Part shown: positions 13,979 to 27,200 of the stretch, one piece after another | Layout of the letters: every line of letters starts with the position of its first letter | Position numbering within the stretch: position 1 is the first letter of the stretch | Source of the DNA: Monarcha castaneiventris obscurior | Taxonomy: Eukaryota > Chordata > Aves > Passeriformes > Monarchidae | Direction of reading: 5' to 3' | Assembly: GCA_026261815.1 (NCBI GenBank) | Contig: JAMPIT010000890.1 | Span: 6,168,001 to 6,232,000, forward strand | Length of the DNA: 64,000 nt | The notes under the pieces: model-generated | The model's database searches: none | Told to the model about the DNA's origin: nothing | Seen by the model: the letters and a program-made list of their open reading frames with translations, nothing else | Translations under genes and position numbers: made by a program

Positions 13979-15845
13979 GAAACTGTTTTCTGTGAAAAAT
14001 GCTTTTCTGCATTTTTTTCCAAGCCTTTGCCTACATCTTTTGCACAATTAAACCTCATTATCCAGCAGTGTGGAAGGGATGAACTCTGCATCTGTCAACA
14101 TGCTCCACACTAACTGCATTAGCCTCTCCTCCTTGGCCATATGGATTAATGTTTTGATCTGTCACCTGTAGCCAATTTCGTAACGGCCATTAATAACATC
14201 TTAAACTACATATGTATTGTAAAAGGAGGGAAGCACTCTCCTTCAGGTATTTGAACAGATGCATTATTTCTGTGTCATCTTGGCAAAGTTACTATTTTCC
14301 TGTGAAACCATGGGTTGGGATTTTTTTGCTTGTTGGGTGAATTGACAAAGATTGCATCAGGCATGAGTTAGAAGGCACTGGACCAACAAAATACTCATAC
14401 TGTATTATGCCTTTCACAAGTTCTTTGAACAATGGGTCAATTCTCAGTTATTAATAGTTTGCAATGAGAGATCAGGCTCTGGTCTTTGATATGATTTTTA
14501 AGTTGAACCCTACTGATTCAACTGTGCATGCAGAGGATGTCTGCAATCACATCTTCGATTTTTAAGTTCTAACCAAGCTGCAGGAAATAAAACCTCCATG
14601 CCGATTAAATTATAGAATACTTTATTTTACTTAATCTTGCCCAGCAAGCTAAAATAAACATGCATCCTTAGATGCACCAGTAATTCATGTAACATGATAA
14701 TTACTCAGTGTGCAATCATTACATTTCCAATAGCACTCATTACCCCAACAGCTCTCAAGCATTTCTGCAGCAACACTTGGCTTGTAGCTGTAACAATACC
14801 ATTTTGCAAGTTTCTGAAGGCATTTTTTTGCTCTGACTAGCATTGATTGCATTTCATTTACCTTTTTGCCCCTGCTATTGTTTATTAGCAAGAGTTTATC
14901 AATTAGCTCAGTCAAGATCCCAACAAAAACTACTGTTTCACTCACTAAAAATCAATAGGGAAACTCAATAACTCTTTCCAAAACCCAATAAAGAAACAGC
15001 AAATAAAGTGTTCGCAGCAGATAAGTGCACAGGGCTTTGGTTGAATAGTTTATCTGATGAAAAAAATCATGGTTTTTGTTGACTTTTACTACCTACCAAA
15101 TGCAGCCTGAACCTGCAAACAATTTGTTCCTGCCTTGCCCTTTTGCTTTTGTTTCAAAATACTGAAATAAAGGTGGTTTTTTCAAAGAGGAAGTATTTTG
15201 ATAGTTAAGAAAACATATATTGAGATAGAGGTTATGGAAATGGGAAAGTACCACCATTTTTGAACATTAAAATTATGCTAAAAGCAAGCCAAAATATTGT
15301 GTGCAGGGACAGGAAGGAAGAACAGGCCATGTTATGCTGCTCAGCTCAGACCAAAGCAACCACACTTTGCTACCACTTCCAAGTGACTTTGTAATTGTCC
15401 TTTTGACCTCAGTGGACATCCATTCCTCATGTTTAAAATGGGAGTCCATCTGGAATATAATTCTGGGGAGATGGGCTAAAGCTCATTTGTTCTTTTCATT
15501 ATGAGGCTAATGTAGTGACCTTCATAGAAGAAAGCAATAAGAAATTATTTTGTATTGTAGTTTGGGATGACAAATTCAAGAAGAATATATCTGATGATGA
15601 GCTAACGAATTCTAATGCAGAAGCAGGAGGTGTTTTCAGCAGAGTTACAGCAGGATCAGTTTTCAAATGCCCTTTAGATATGGGCAAAAATTCTTGCTCT
15701 TTTATACTACTGTGGCAGCTAGAGGCTTCCAGGCAAGCCAGGATCTGGTATCCTGTGTGATGCTTGTGCACACAGTGCAAGACATTCCCGTCCCAGAAGA
15801 TGTGCTAAAATAAGCAGATAAGACAAAAACACTAAGAGAAATGAA

Positions 15846-15864
15846 TTTTTTTTTTTTTTTTTTT
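15846..15864. repeat. Poly-T run (19)
   Basis: Uninterrupted run of 19 T on the plus strand, which would be a poly-A tail of something inserted in reverse, but no such element was recognised to its right. Confidence 0.9.
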
Positions 15865-17542
15865 GCTTATTCAACTGATGAAGCTAGCGGAGAAGTGAAG
15901 AGATACTCTCTGATTAACCATGAAGTTGCAAGCACAGCCCCGAGGCAAACACTAGTACCTTCACTTTCAGTAGGATACTTTAAATTTGTATTATCCTTCA
16001 CGTGCACAGGAACCAGAACACAGCAGTTGGGAACCATTGTGCTTCTCATGTTTTGAAATGGTCCAGAGCAAGCAGCCGTTTTTGCATAGCAAAACTGCTT
16101 AAGGCTTGTCAACAATTAACGTCGTGCCTAGAAGGGAAAACATATATTTTTAAAATCAGCTTCACTCTGATCAGATTAGAAAATAGTGTCAAGGCAATTA
16201 AAGGAAAATAAAGAAGGATGAAACTGCTCTCAGAGTAATGGAAAAATAATTATCAGTGTGCCAGATGATAGCATGTTGTCCCTGCTGGATGCCAGAGGAG
16301 AAACATCTATTTTCAAAGTGCATTTTGGGCCCCATCCTACATCATGCTCAGCTAGCTCAGTTCCCATGCAGTGTTGATAGAAACTAGAAATACCCAGCAC
16401 CTCAACTGCTGCCCTGAGTATTTTCCAGGATCAGCCCACCATGGACAAGAGCAGCTTGTGCACTGGCAGTGAGAGCAACACAAAGGAGTTGAAAATACAG
16501 CAAAAGAAAACAAAATGTATTGGAAAATTCCATAATTAAAGATGATGGCTTTTAATTGTGATTTATTAGCACAGTCGCTGCCATGTTTCCAATGATTGTC
16601 TGCTGTTTTGGAAAAGTGTCTCCTTGGATGTGCTGACATATTCGTGTCCGTTTACGGTGAGAGATCTCCACAAAACCGTTCAGCAGCTGGGAGACTGGTG
16701 ATATACAGGAAAGTGTGTGCATCTCTTGGAGAAAAGCCCTGTGAACTTTGGTGAGGAGGTTATCATGAAGTGACTTTGAAACCTTGTCCTCCTGCTCACA
16801 ATAAGTTACTCCTAGGAAGGGGGATTGAAAATAAAATTCTGATTTTAATGAAAACTTTAGGAATGTTCACATTTGTTTTCATGGCTCTTGGTTTATAAAC
16901 TCTTGCAGCAGCAAATGGAGAGGCCAGAAATTTTGCTGGGACATAGCACAGCTGCAGTTTCTCATGGCAGGGGAGAAAAATAGTGAATTCCACTAAGCTG
17001 TTGGTTTTTATTCTGCCTTGCTGCTAATTAGCAAAGGTAAATGCATTGTGAAGATCAGGAGCATAGCAGTCATATGCTCTGGCCTGTGAAATGGGCACAC
17101 ATCGAATGGTTCTGAAGTTTTCCCTTTCCTGGCTAAATAGACGGTGGCAGCAGGAGAGCTCATGCCTCACCCTCCTGCTCTGAGTGTTCTTAGACCTTTC
17201 CAAGTACAGCCAAGGGGAGGGCTTTCTTAATCAACCTCTTTGGTGATCTGACTGAAGGTCTTTAGCAAGGTTTATTATTTTCTTCATCTTTGGCCTGAGT
17301 TGGTGAGATGGGTAATTAATTATAGTTTATCCATTTGTCAGGATGATTAAAGCAGCTCTGCTGTGTAGCTTGACCTTCAGGTAACCGGAGAATTCTTTTC
17401 ACTTAACTCTACCCTACCATTGCAGGAAATTTGTGCAGCCTCTTGCACCTAATATTGTCCTCTACACTGTTCTCAGTGTTTTGTATTCTTCTAGTATGTT
17501 TTTTTGGTTTTTTGTTTTTTGGGTTCTTTTAATCTAGAAAAT

Positions 17543-17605
17543 ACATAGAATCATTCTCATTAGGATTGGAAGAATTTCTGAGGTCCGTAAGAATATTCAT
17601 ATTGA
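17543..17605 (-). mobile_element. Possible short CR1 tail fragment, reverse orientation
   Basis: CATAGAATCATTCTCATTAG followed by GATTGGAAGAATTTCTGAGG resembles the start of a reversed CR1 tail (a CATAGAATCA repeat, then a GGTTGGAAAAGACCTC-type block). It is only about 60 bp and diverged, so the match is weak. Confidence 0.4.
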
Positions 17606-20600
17606 ATGTTGTGGGCATTCTTGTAGGTTTATCAGCTTTTCTATGGATCTACATCCCTTTTATGGAAACTGATATATAAAACTTCCCTGCCTCTTAGCAA
17701 TTTATTCTCTTTCTTTACTGAAGCTAAAGATAAACCTTTTGTGATCCTACTCTCAGAGATTTTATTGAAAACCACACTTTTGCTTATGGAGGATCATGAG
17801 AGAACCAGTTTAAATGCCTACCAGAGTGGTGGAGGATACTGAGGTTTTTGTCTTGAGAGTCCAGACTGATTCTGGAAAGGGTATTCCTGAAATCTTGCTT
17901 GTGCTGCAACACTAAAATAAACTAAGGATGTCTTTCAGATTTTCTTTGTCTTTACCATTACTGACTTGAAAAGTCTCTCCATTTCTTTCTCTTTCCTAAT
18001 TATCTCTTTCAACTTGTCTAACTAGACAATTCCGGCAGATACTCCTGTTTCTGTCTTGGGAAGGATTTTTGATCTTGGATCCTAAACTGTAGTGGTACAG
18101 AACTGGCAGCATGATGGAGGACAGGAAGCCTGAAACTTGGCCACCTTCCTTCTGGTGTGCTTTTGAAAAGTGCCTGCTATTTACTCCCTGGTGACTTTTC
18201 TCACAGCACCATTGTCTGTTAGTTCACCACACGTCAAAGGAAAATGTTCTAATTTAAAATACAATAGGGCCTGGTGTCGATACTGTAATTGTGTATTCAT
18301 ATTCATAGATCACTTCAGAAAACTCCGATACTTGCCAGAGTAGAGAAGTTCTGAGTCCATAAGATTCCATAAGTCATGAGATTGCCTTAAAATCCCGAGA
18401 CTCCAGGGTGTGTGAATGTGTATTTCTCTTGGGTATTTCTTTAGGGTTTATATTTTTCAAGCTTTCCCCTGTCAGCTGAAAAGCAAGTCACTTATGAATA
18501 AAAGAAAAGCTGAGAATTTCCTTCATGTTAGAGGGCTTCAGGAGCCACAACTTGAGCATGAAATGTCACTGGATCTGTAATGAAATCATAGGAACTGGCA
18601 GGACATCCAGCATACTCTCCTTTGCCTACTTCTTAAAACAAAAATACCTTTAAAGTTGGGCTATTGTTCCAATAAAAATTGTAATTAAATATTACTGTCC
18701 TTTAATACATACCTCCGTGTGTAATTATTTTGCATTAAACATATGATTAACAGCAGATAGAGCTGCTTGATAATGATAAATAGCTGAGAATTTAGTGTAT
18801 ATCAGATGTGAGTCCATCTCTTTTTTTGTGTTGATGTTTTTTAGCTGCAGTTGCACATTTGCAATAAAGCTGTAGTAAATAGTTTGAGGAAAATTTTGCA
18901 TTATTCCTTCCAAAAAAGATTTTTCTCTACAGCCCAAACTTTTGTAATTTAAAACCAAACATATGCATTGTCCGCACATTTCAAGAGGCAGCTGGAGCAA
19001 AACCTTTTGGATGAGATTTTAATGAATGACTCTGTTCTCTCACTGAATCAGTGCAGGGAGTAAATTTTTAATGACTCATTAACAAAGTTAATAGTTTTGA
19101 AAATCATTACAGTCTGATTCCATTATTTTGTTTCTTTTTGCCGTGCAACTAATGCTCCATGCATCATAGTAATGTTTTTCTTTTGGTGCTTCCAACAAAA
19201 GTTGTTCTGACTCAGAGCTTCCTATAGGAAATGTGTTATGAAAATGGCAATTTAGAAATACTCTGAGATGCTCACGAGTTGGATTTAGGATCACAGTAGA
19301 CCTACTTGAGGGCCAAACACCACAGCCTATATGGGCCCCTTTACAAAGAGATACATACCTAATATGATTTTCAAAAGTATTTGAGTAGCCTAACATCTTG
19401 ATTTAAGTATGAATGAGAGGCCAAATTTCTGTAGTCACTCTGTATAACCCTGTAAGCTGCCTAGATTTGTTTTCCTTCCTTCACTGTTTGAAATGTTTCA
19501 CTTATGATTGTGGTCTTAGGTCTGCATTCATACGCCCACTGACCAGCAGCCTTTGCCTGGCATAAAAAGAGATTTATGCTCAATCCTATGTATTCCCTTC
19601 TATCTACAGGCAGCACTTTCCTTTGGCTGTATTTTATGTACAGACATATCTTTTATAGGAGCCTTTTACTACAGCTGTCGCCCTGAAAATCAGTCTGTTG
19701 CATTCAGTTCAGATCAACTACTTTGAGTGGATGAAAAAATACCTAAAATTATTTTCTGTAATTTATCTCTTAGGCAAATGTCTGTATAGTCCATTGCCCG
19801 CTGAGTGAAGAGAATTTATAATAAATGTTAGCTAACAAGCTTCTTCCTTGCTAACTAGAGCATTAAATTCATTGACAAATGTTGTCATGAGTTGGTTTGT
19901 GAGCAAATAAATGGAGTTCAGAAGTAAGGAGAAGAAATATGAGGCCACGGAAAAGGGCCTGGAGAAATTTGAAAGCTTGCCAGCATTAGAGAAGACCTTT
20001 ATCCTGACTAAACCATACAGGACAATGTTTTATAAAGTGATTAATGGAGGAAGTAGTGTGGTCCCCCAAACCATACTGAAAAGTGTATAGGTGTTCAGGA
20101 TACCAAAAGGGGTGAATTTAAAACTAAAGCTGTGATTCCCATTAATTTGAGAGCAATTAATGGCACTAAATGATATAAACTCAGCTGATACTATTTTTCA
20201 TGAAGACTGCCTCCCATACAGCTCATGGCCAGACTACCCAAGTTGTCTGAAGGTATCAGGAGATGATATTTACAGCTTGGGCCGAAATGTAAAATAACCA
20301 TAAGCTTAAGCAAATTCACCTCTTGCCTATCCAGCCCCAGCCAAGCATTTTGTAATTTTGACTCTTACAAGATCTTTGGAGTTAAGGAACCTCTTAGCCT
20401 GCAGCACATATTTCTACTGAGGCCTTGAGATGCTGGTATGGGGCATTATATTTCTGAAAGACACTAAGTTTTAAGACACCTTTTCTCTGTTTTGTATGTT
20501 TTCTGCTCATCTTCATATGCATCTGTCTCATGATGGGGGCTATGATCCAGGAGATCTTCACAGATTATAATTCTTTAGTCTGCAGGCAATAGACCCTGCA

Positions 20601-23600
20601 GTAGCCTCAGTCTTGCTGTTCTGCAGGGACTAAAGCCTGCTGTCACAAGACTGGACTGAGTTACTAGCAGAAATTAGGTGCTTTCTAGGACAGGACTACA
20701 GGGAATCAGGGTTTTATGACCCACCATGGCTCCTACCTACTCAAGAACTGCTTGCAGATCTCACCATTTCTGTCATAAATGGGAAGTTACCTGTGTGTCA
20801 CTTATCCAATCTCACTCCTGCTCCTGATGGTCCCCAAGTTTGTTTCCCTTTGACAGGGACACTGACTTCCTTAAAAGTCTCATGGTGGTGGTGCCTAAAA
20901 TTCAGGGCTGGCTTTGCCTGTGCCAGGAGCTGGCATGACTGAACAGGTCTTCAGGTAATTTGGTTTCAAAGGAACAAATTTATTTTTTACATTGGAAGTG
21001 TCCCCTGATTTTAAGGACAAGAAAGAGATCCATGGAAAAAAAGGCTAACCATCTTGAGGGGTTAGGCCTCGCTAAGAAGCACAGGCAGGGAAGAAAGGGA
21101 ACCCGTATTTTTTGGGCACCAGCCTGCAGCCCTAAGGCCCAGCTGTTTCTGCAGGTGCTTTGTAGTTTCTTAACAGGTTATTGCTGTATTATTTAGTTGC
21201 TGATACAGGTTGTAGTTAATCTGTTCAAGCTAACATGAAATTTGGATATAGGTGCATGCATGTTTAGGTCAATGCAGAGTGAGAGCAAGTAGTGTTTGGA
21301 AGGAAGGCTGCTTCACATGGGCTGCCTGTCACTGGATATTTAATTCACGGGGAAATTCAGTGCTTTGTCCTCACTAGAAATCAGTGAACTATGCTGTACA
21401 CTAGAAGTTCTGTGTAGAGTTCGCAGAAATGGAAGTGCTGAAAAAATAAAATGAACTGATATTATCATTAGCTCGTTCAGCACTGCAGTATTTTTAAGGG
21501 TACTTATTGATAATATATAGATTCTAACTGGTAATTCCCACTTTTAATTTTCTTATATTTATTTACAACAAATGGTTCCCTCGTTCTTTAATGTAAATAA
21601 ATTTGTGCGAGCATGTGTTTAATGGCTTTTTTCATATTTTCCTTTTAACCAACACTAGAATTTATTCTACTTGAGCTAAGCTCCTCCATATTTTGTGGCA
21701 GTTTACTTTCCTATCGTTCTGAAAATATCACAGACAAGATAAATGGATTGGCACCAATTTGGTACTTGGGTGATTAATGTCAAAGCTATTTCTAAACCAT
21801 TAGTTATTCATGGCATTTTATCTTTGTTTAGAAAATAAATGCACTAAGTGCAGATGCTAACTGTAGAGTAAGAAAACTTAATTTATTCTGTAATGTAATA
21901 AACTTTGGAGAGGGGATTGCCTCCAGTGGTAATGTCCTCACCCATAAGTACTCAGTGTTAAATATTTTTATTTTAAATCCACTTTTACTCATTAGTTTGA
22001 GCTGATTGTCTGTCTAAATAACAATACATTTCAGAAACTTTGAGTTATGTTTTGTTTAAAAAAAACCAAACATCACCACTACTCAAAACATAGAGGTTTT
22101 TTTGAACATCCCCAACAGCTGAGGGGACTGAATAATTCGATACTCAAATTCCAGTATCAGATTTTGTATATGTCACTTCTAAGCACTTCTAACTGAAGGT
22201 ATTTCATCTGCAGCAAAAAACTGAAGGCTGTCCTTTAGTGCTTTTTTCACTGATTTAAGTTAAATATATGACTTTATGCGTGGGTAAAGGTTTGAATTTG
22301 GGTGCCACAGGGCCTTCAGTTTTACCAGCTGCGATTTCTACTAAAAGAAGCCAGTTTCTATTGAATTTCTACTGAATTTCCAGCCAGTTCATGCAGAACA
22401 AATTTCAATCCTGACTGTGTAGCTGATCAGTGGCTGTCACAATGGTCAGCTAAGAGTGTCACACATTGCAGAACGTCGGGGAGGGAATGATTCTGAGTGA
22501 TACAAACTATAATGCAGACACACAGTCACTATTTGCAGTATGTCACCTGAACCTGCAGAGCAATAAAGCAGGGAAATGGAGCTATGAATTACTGTGGGGA
22601 GGGAAAAGTGGTCAACAGTGTGATATGAATGAGATTCATGGTATAGATTCTCATTTGCACCCACAGTGCTGCTGATGGAGAAGTAGTAACAACTGTGATG
22701 TATCTCAAGGAGGTTAGATCTTGTCTGCTGTCTATTTAAAAGCAAGTTTTGCACCCCGAATCAGTTCTTGGTAGCTACAAAGTTATCCAACTGGTCAAAG
22801 AGACCCTAGTCCTTGATTAGCTGGGAAATTGAATTTTGAGTGATGTCCATGGCAAACTAATGCTATGGTTTGGAATAGCACACTGTATTTTGACTTCTTC
22901 CCTTAAATATTAGTTTTTTTCCTTCCATACTGTGTCTAAAAATACTTTAACATTTTACTCCAGGGGATTAAAATGGCCTGATTCTTGGAAGTGTTCTCCT
23001 AGCAGCAGCAGGGAGATTGGAGAAGAGTTCCAAGTAACTTGAAGACATATAATTAGCACTGTCAAGCACATTTCCCCAAGGATAGGCCTCTTTAAAAGCC
23101 TTGATTTCCAGGAATCCCAATGGAGATCAACTTGTGTGTCCCAAGCACTTTTGCAAATAAGGCTACTTATATTGTCAGTGAGGTATCCTTTTGCAAATTT
23201 GAAATGTTGATAGACGTATATCAGCTTTCTGCAGGGCTTGTGCACAGTAACTCCTGTGGAGTTTGGCCATTCAAAGAATGCACTGACTGCAAGAAATATT
23301 TCAGTGTGTCCCACAGTCTGTCTGCATGTGGCATCTCCTGTTACAGTAACAGAGGAGATAATTCTTCAACTGAATAGAAAACAGTTTTGCAAAATGAGAG
23401 CTAGCGAGAAAGAAAACTGAACACAGGAAGATAGAAAACACCATGACAGAATTAATAGAGTAATGTTCATCAATTTCTGTTTGAAGAGTATGTAAAGTTC
23501 TTTACTTTTGATTTGTATCAGATGGATCAGCACTTCTTCCAGGAATAAAGTCATCATCTTTTTGTTCCTTCTTCTTTCTTTCCTTTCCTGCTTAGGACAC

Positions 23601-23982
23601 ATAATCAATATCTATAAATTTCTTCATTTTTAATGGTCCAATGTGAATTTTTTACAAAATACTTTAAACTAAATTTCAACAGGCAGAACACTTTTTTTCC
23701 AGTGATCACCTGAAGGCATGTTGATCTTCACTCCTGCTCAGCACTTGGAGTGAAACCTTCATCTGATAAGAAAGGAAAGAGGAATCAGTGACCAAGGTGT
23801 ACCTTTATCTTATACCTCTACACAGGAACCTCTTTATTCCTGGGTAGGAAATGCAACAGCTTCATTTTGCTACCTTTTTGATATTAAATTTTAGCATTTT
23901 CATTTAGAAACTGGCAACCAAAACATATTTACCTTGGTATATGTGTTCCTGCTTTGGTAGGAATCATGCAATTATAGTGGAA
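17606..23982. other. Non-coding stretch, no gene recognised
   Basis: AT-rich DNA with no repeat family recognised. The block at about 21430-21910 is AT-rich, free of recognisable repeats, and contains several homeodomain-type and GATAA sites; it has the look of a conserved non-coding element, which I cannot test here. Confidence 0.6.
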
Positions 23983-24240
23983 TCGTTTGGGACCTCCCTG
24001 CCATGGGTGCAGACATCTGTCACTATATCAGGTTGCATAAATCCCTATCCAACTGGAATTTGAACATTTCCAATGATGGGATGTCTACAATTTCTCTGGG
24101 CAACCTGTTTCAGTGTCCCTCCCCCTTCAGTGTAAAAAATGTCTTCTTTATGTGCAATAAAACTTTAGCCTCTTTCAGACGTGGAATTTTGAATCTTTGT
24201 ATTTGCATTGCAAACTTGAGCCCATTTAATTAAAATAAGA
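23983..24240 (-). mobile_element. CR1 LINE fragment, reverse orientation
   Basis: On the plus strand this reads as the reverse complement of CR1 3' sequence: GGGACCTCCCTGCCATGGG, then a GGTTGCATAAATCCC-type block, a TTTGAACATTTCCA-type block, and TCTCTGGGCAACCTGTTTCA. Order and spacing agree with CR1. It has diverged by scattered substitutions, so it is old. The plus-strand open frame over it (24003-24233) is not a gene. Confidence 0.85.
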
Positions 24241-27200
24241 ACAAAAGCCTATAAGCATTTCCAGTTACTTGGGTGCCATTAATCTTTGGATTAATTTTCT
24301 TTGAGCAGCTATAATTTCCAAGTGATGCTATCGAATAGCAGTTGTCTGGGCTGTTGCTCCTAAGCAGGGATCTGCTCCAGGAGTGTGGCAGATGTGAGCT
24401 GGATCACAGATGATTGTTTGGCTTGTGTTGTGCTTGGCATGTTGGGGAGAGCAAATCAAGAAGAGCATGCATTTATTACATGGTGGAATATAAAAGGGGG
24501 AAATAAGAAATGAGAGAGCATGAATATGTGCATGTCTGCAGGTGTACTTGTGTTCACAGACCTCTAACTCTAGAGCTACTCATTCTTTGTGGTCAGGATA
24601 TGAGTATTCAGGAGGTCTAGGAAACATCATTCATGTCCCAGCTGTGAGATAGCCTGAGTTCACTGCACCTCAGCAGAGCATTTGACCTATCTACTTTTAA
24701 ACGAGGCTGCTTTTTCCTGTCATCCCTCTGATTGCACTATTCCAGTTTGAATGCATCATTAAAAATTCTGTGGAACAGAGAGAGCCTGTTTCTCTCTGGC
24801 ATGTCAGGTCATTCCTAATTCATGCCATAAGAACAATTTTGGGAAGCATTTGCCTGAGAAGGGACTGCAAGCACATGTGAATTTTCTAGTTACTCTATTG
24901 GTAGTTTTCTTTGCTGTTCTGTGTTCCATCAATATTTGAAGTTTCCACTGGGTTCAGTTTTTGCTCAGGGATTTTCCTCAGTGTAAAAGAAGCAGAAGGT
25001 ACTGCAGGGTTGCAGCATTTCTGGTTGATATTTTCTTCTTGGAGGGTCAGTACTTCGATGTGAGTTACTTGGAGAAGGCAGGATTGTGACAGTATGCCTA
25101 AGGGCATTCAGACTGGAATGAATGGGAGCATATATGCATTAGCTGTGTGAAACACTGCAATCCTGAAGTATATGCTTGTGAGTTTGTACCAGATACACAG
25201 CAGGCTTTCTTGGATAAGGAATTACTGAGGTTTCATACAGGGAGCTCTTATGTGTATTGATAGCTGGCTCTGGAGCTGTACTGTGACCTCCTGGCTTGCA
25301 CTCTGCTAGAAATTCCACATACTGCTTTATCCTGCACTGGAGCTGTGATGCTGCTGAGGCTATAAATGCAAACATGAATGAAAAGCAGGGTGAAGCAGTT
25401 CTGTGCTGTAATTTCCTGGTCTTTTTGCTGCAAGAGCTGGTCACAGATCAGCTTGAGGGTCACAGATCATCTTTCCACTATGTATGTCCAAAGGCAGATC
25501 TCATCAGTGATAGCCCTTCTCTTGTGGAAAATGAATTTACTGTTGCCCATCCCACTGCATGGGCTCTGCAGGTGGCATTTCCTGGCAGTATCTTCTGGGA
25601 TCTTTGGGGAGGTCAGGTGCCACAAAGGAATGCATTCAAATAGTAAAAGTAAAGATCAAATTATCAAAGGCAGCCATTTGCTTTCTTTCTTTTTTTTTTT
25701 TTTTCATAATGCTTAACTGCAAATACAGACTGTGCTACCTAGGTTTGGGTCTGGAGTTTGGGGTCATTTATACATCTGTGTGTATGTGCCTCATAAAGGG
25801 GTCAGGTCAGCTCATCTTGGGTAGACATGGTTTGATTCCAGCTCACATTCCAGCAACCTTCACAACAGACTGTGAAGTTCCAGGCCAAGAAATAAAAAGA
25901 GGGACTTGAGCAGTTTTAATTTCTAATTTGATCTGACTTTTTAGTGCGTGTGGATGTACAACATCGTTTGTATTATTCTATGCGTGGGCTGATCAGAGAA
26001 GTGAGAGATCCCTTACTTTCATTCGTGGAGCACAGGATTTCAGGATGCAACACCAGACTTGACAGCTTCTGGGAGAGAAGGTGGGTCTCTGCAGCAGCTG
26101 GGAATCAAGCTGTAATTTTCATTTCCCCATCCTGGGCCATCAGCCCAAAATGACAAGGGAACTGCTGCAGGCAAAGCTTGCAGGCCCACATGTTTGCTGA
26201 ATTAAAAAGTACTGGAAGAGAAATCAGCTGTAACAAAATGACCCTACTTTATACCTCCACACACTTTTTGAGGGGATTAAGTAATGCTTTGTGTGAGACT
26301 GAGGCCCCTGTGCAGTCTTGCTCAGAGTTTTCAACTTTGATGTAGTGTATTTGCACTGGATCCTGATAGACTTGTTTAGAGCCATATTGTAAGAAATGTG
26401 GTTTGGCTAAAATTCTAGTACTGTACCAATCATAGCTGATCACAAGACACTTCTGCAAAGCAAAAAGGATATGGAACCTTTTTAGGAATACATGGTTTTC
26501 ATCAAGAAGAGGTTGAAATACACATTTAACAGCATTTCATTTCTCAATTTACAAAGATCTTTTAAAATGGCTTTAAAACAGGCAAAAAATTGAAGCAAGA
26601 GGAAGGTTTACAGGAGATGTATGATTCCAGAAGTAATTATAGAGAGTGTTACTAAGACAGAGCACCTAAAACAATGCAACTTAATTATCCCAAGATAGAT
26701 GTATAACAAATCCTCTCAAGATTAATTAAGGTCAACAAACACATTGAGAAGTCTCACAGAGGGTAAAAAATAGGAAGGTTCTTTAGTCATTAATCCAATT
26801 TTAAACCTGAAAGATCTTATAGAAATAAACTCAATAAGAGAGGAAGACAGAAAGTAGAGGAATGATTTACCCATGTAGAACAAAAGTTGCAACTTAGAGT
26901 TTGAAGGTTTTGGTTTGTACTCACTTTGATGACAGTCAGAACAAACCATTTCTACTCTTAACTTTACAAGAAATGAAAATGCAGGTATTATTAGCATCTT
27001 TTAAAAAACACAATTTTTGTGGGTAAAAATACAGTGTCAAAAAATCTGGAAAGAGTGGTCAGTGTTAGTAATCATGTTTGTCTGCTGTCATGACTGCCCT
27101 TTGCTGTCCTGCAGTCTGTCCATGGTAGTGCCTCGAGCTGTAGTATCCCCTCTCTCCTATCTCTTCTCCATAAAACATTCCTGCAGATGTGGAAGCTCCT

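Larger units (their letters stand above)
8420..17542. other. Non-coding stretch with possible conserved blocks
   Basis: No gene is recognised. The stretch holds the inverted repeat at 9407, long homopolymers at 13959 and 15846, and AT-rich blocks (about 10210-10640 and 14560-15010) without repeats and with many TAAT/ATTA-type sites, which may be conserved non-coding elements. A minus-strand open frame of 86 codons (14945-14685) lies inside the second block and lacks a family match. Confidence 0.6.

Noticed and set aside
24003..24233. 76-codon open frame on the plus strand
   Set aside because: It lies within a reverse-oriented CR1 fragment and reads the antisense strand of the LINE 3' region.
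25250..25910. Cluster of overlapping frames of 70-116 codons on both strands
   Set aside because: They shadow one another, two run into a poly-T tract translated as poly-Phe, and none has a family resemblance.
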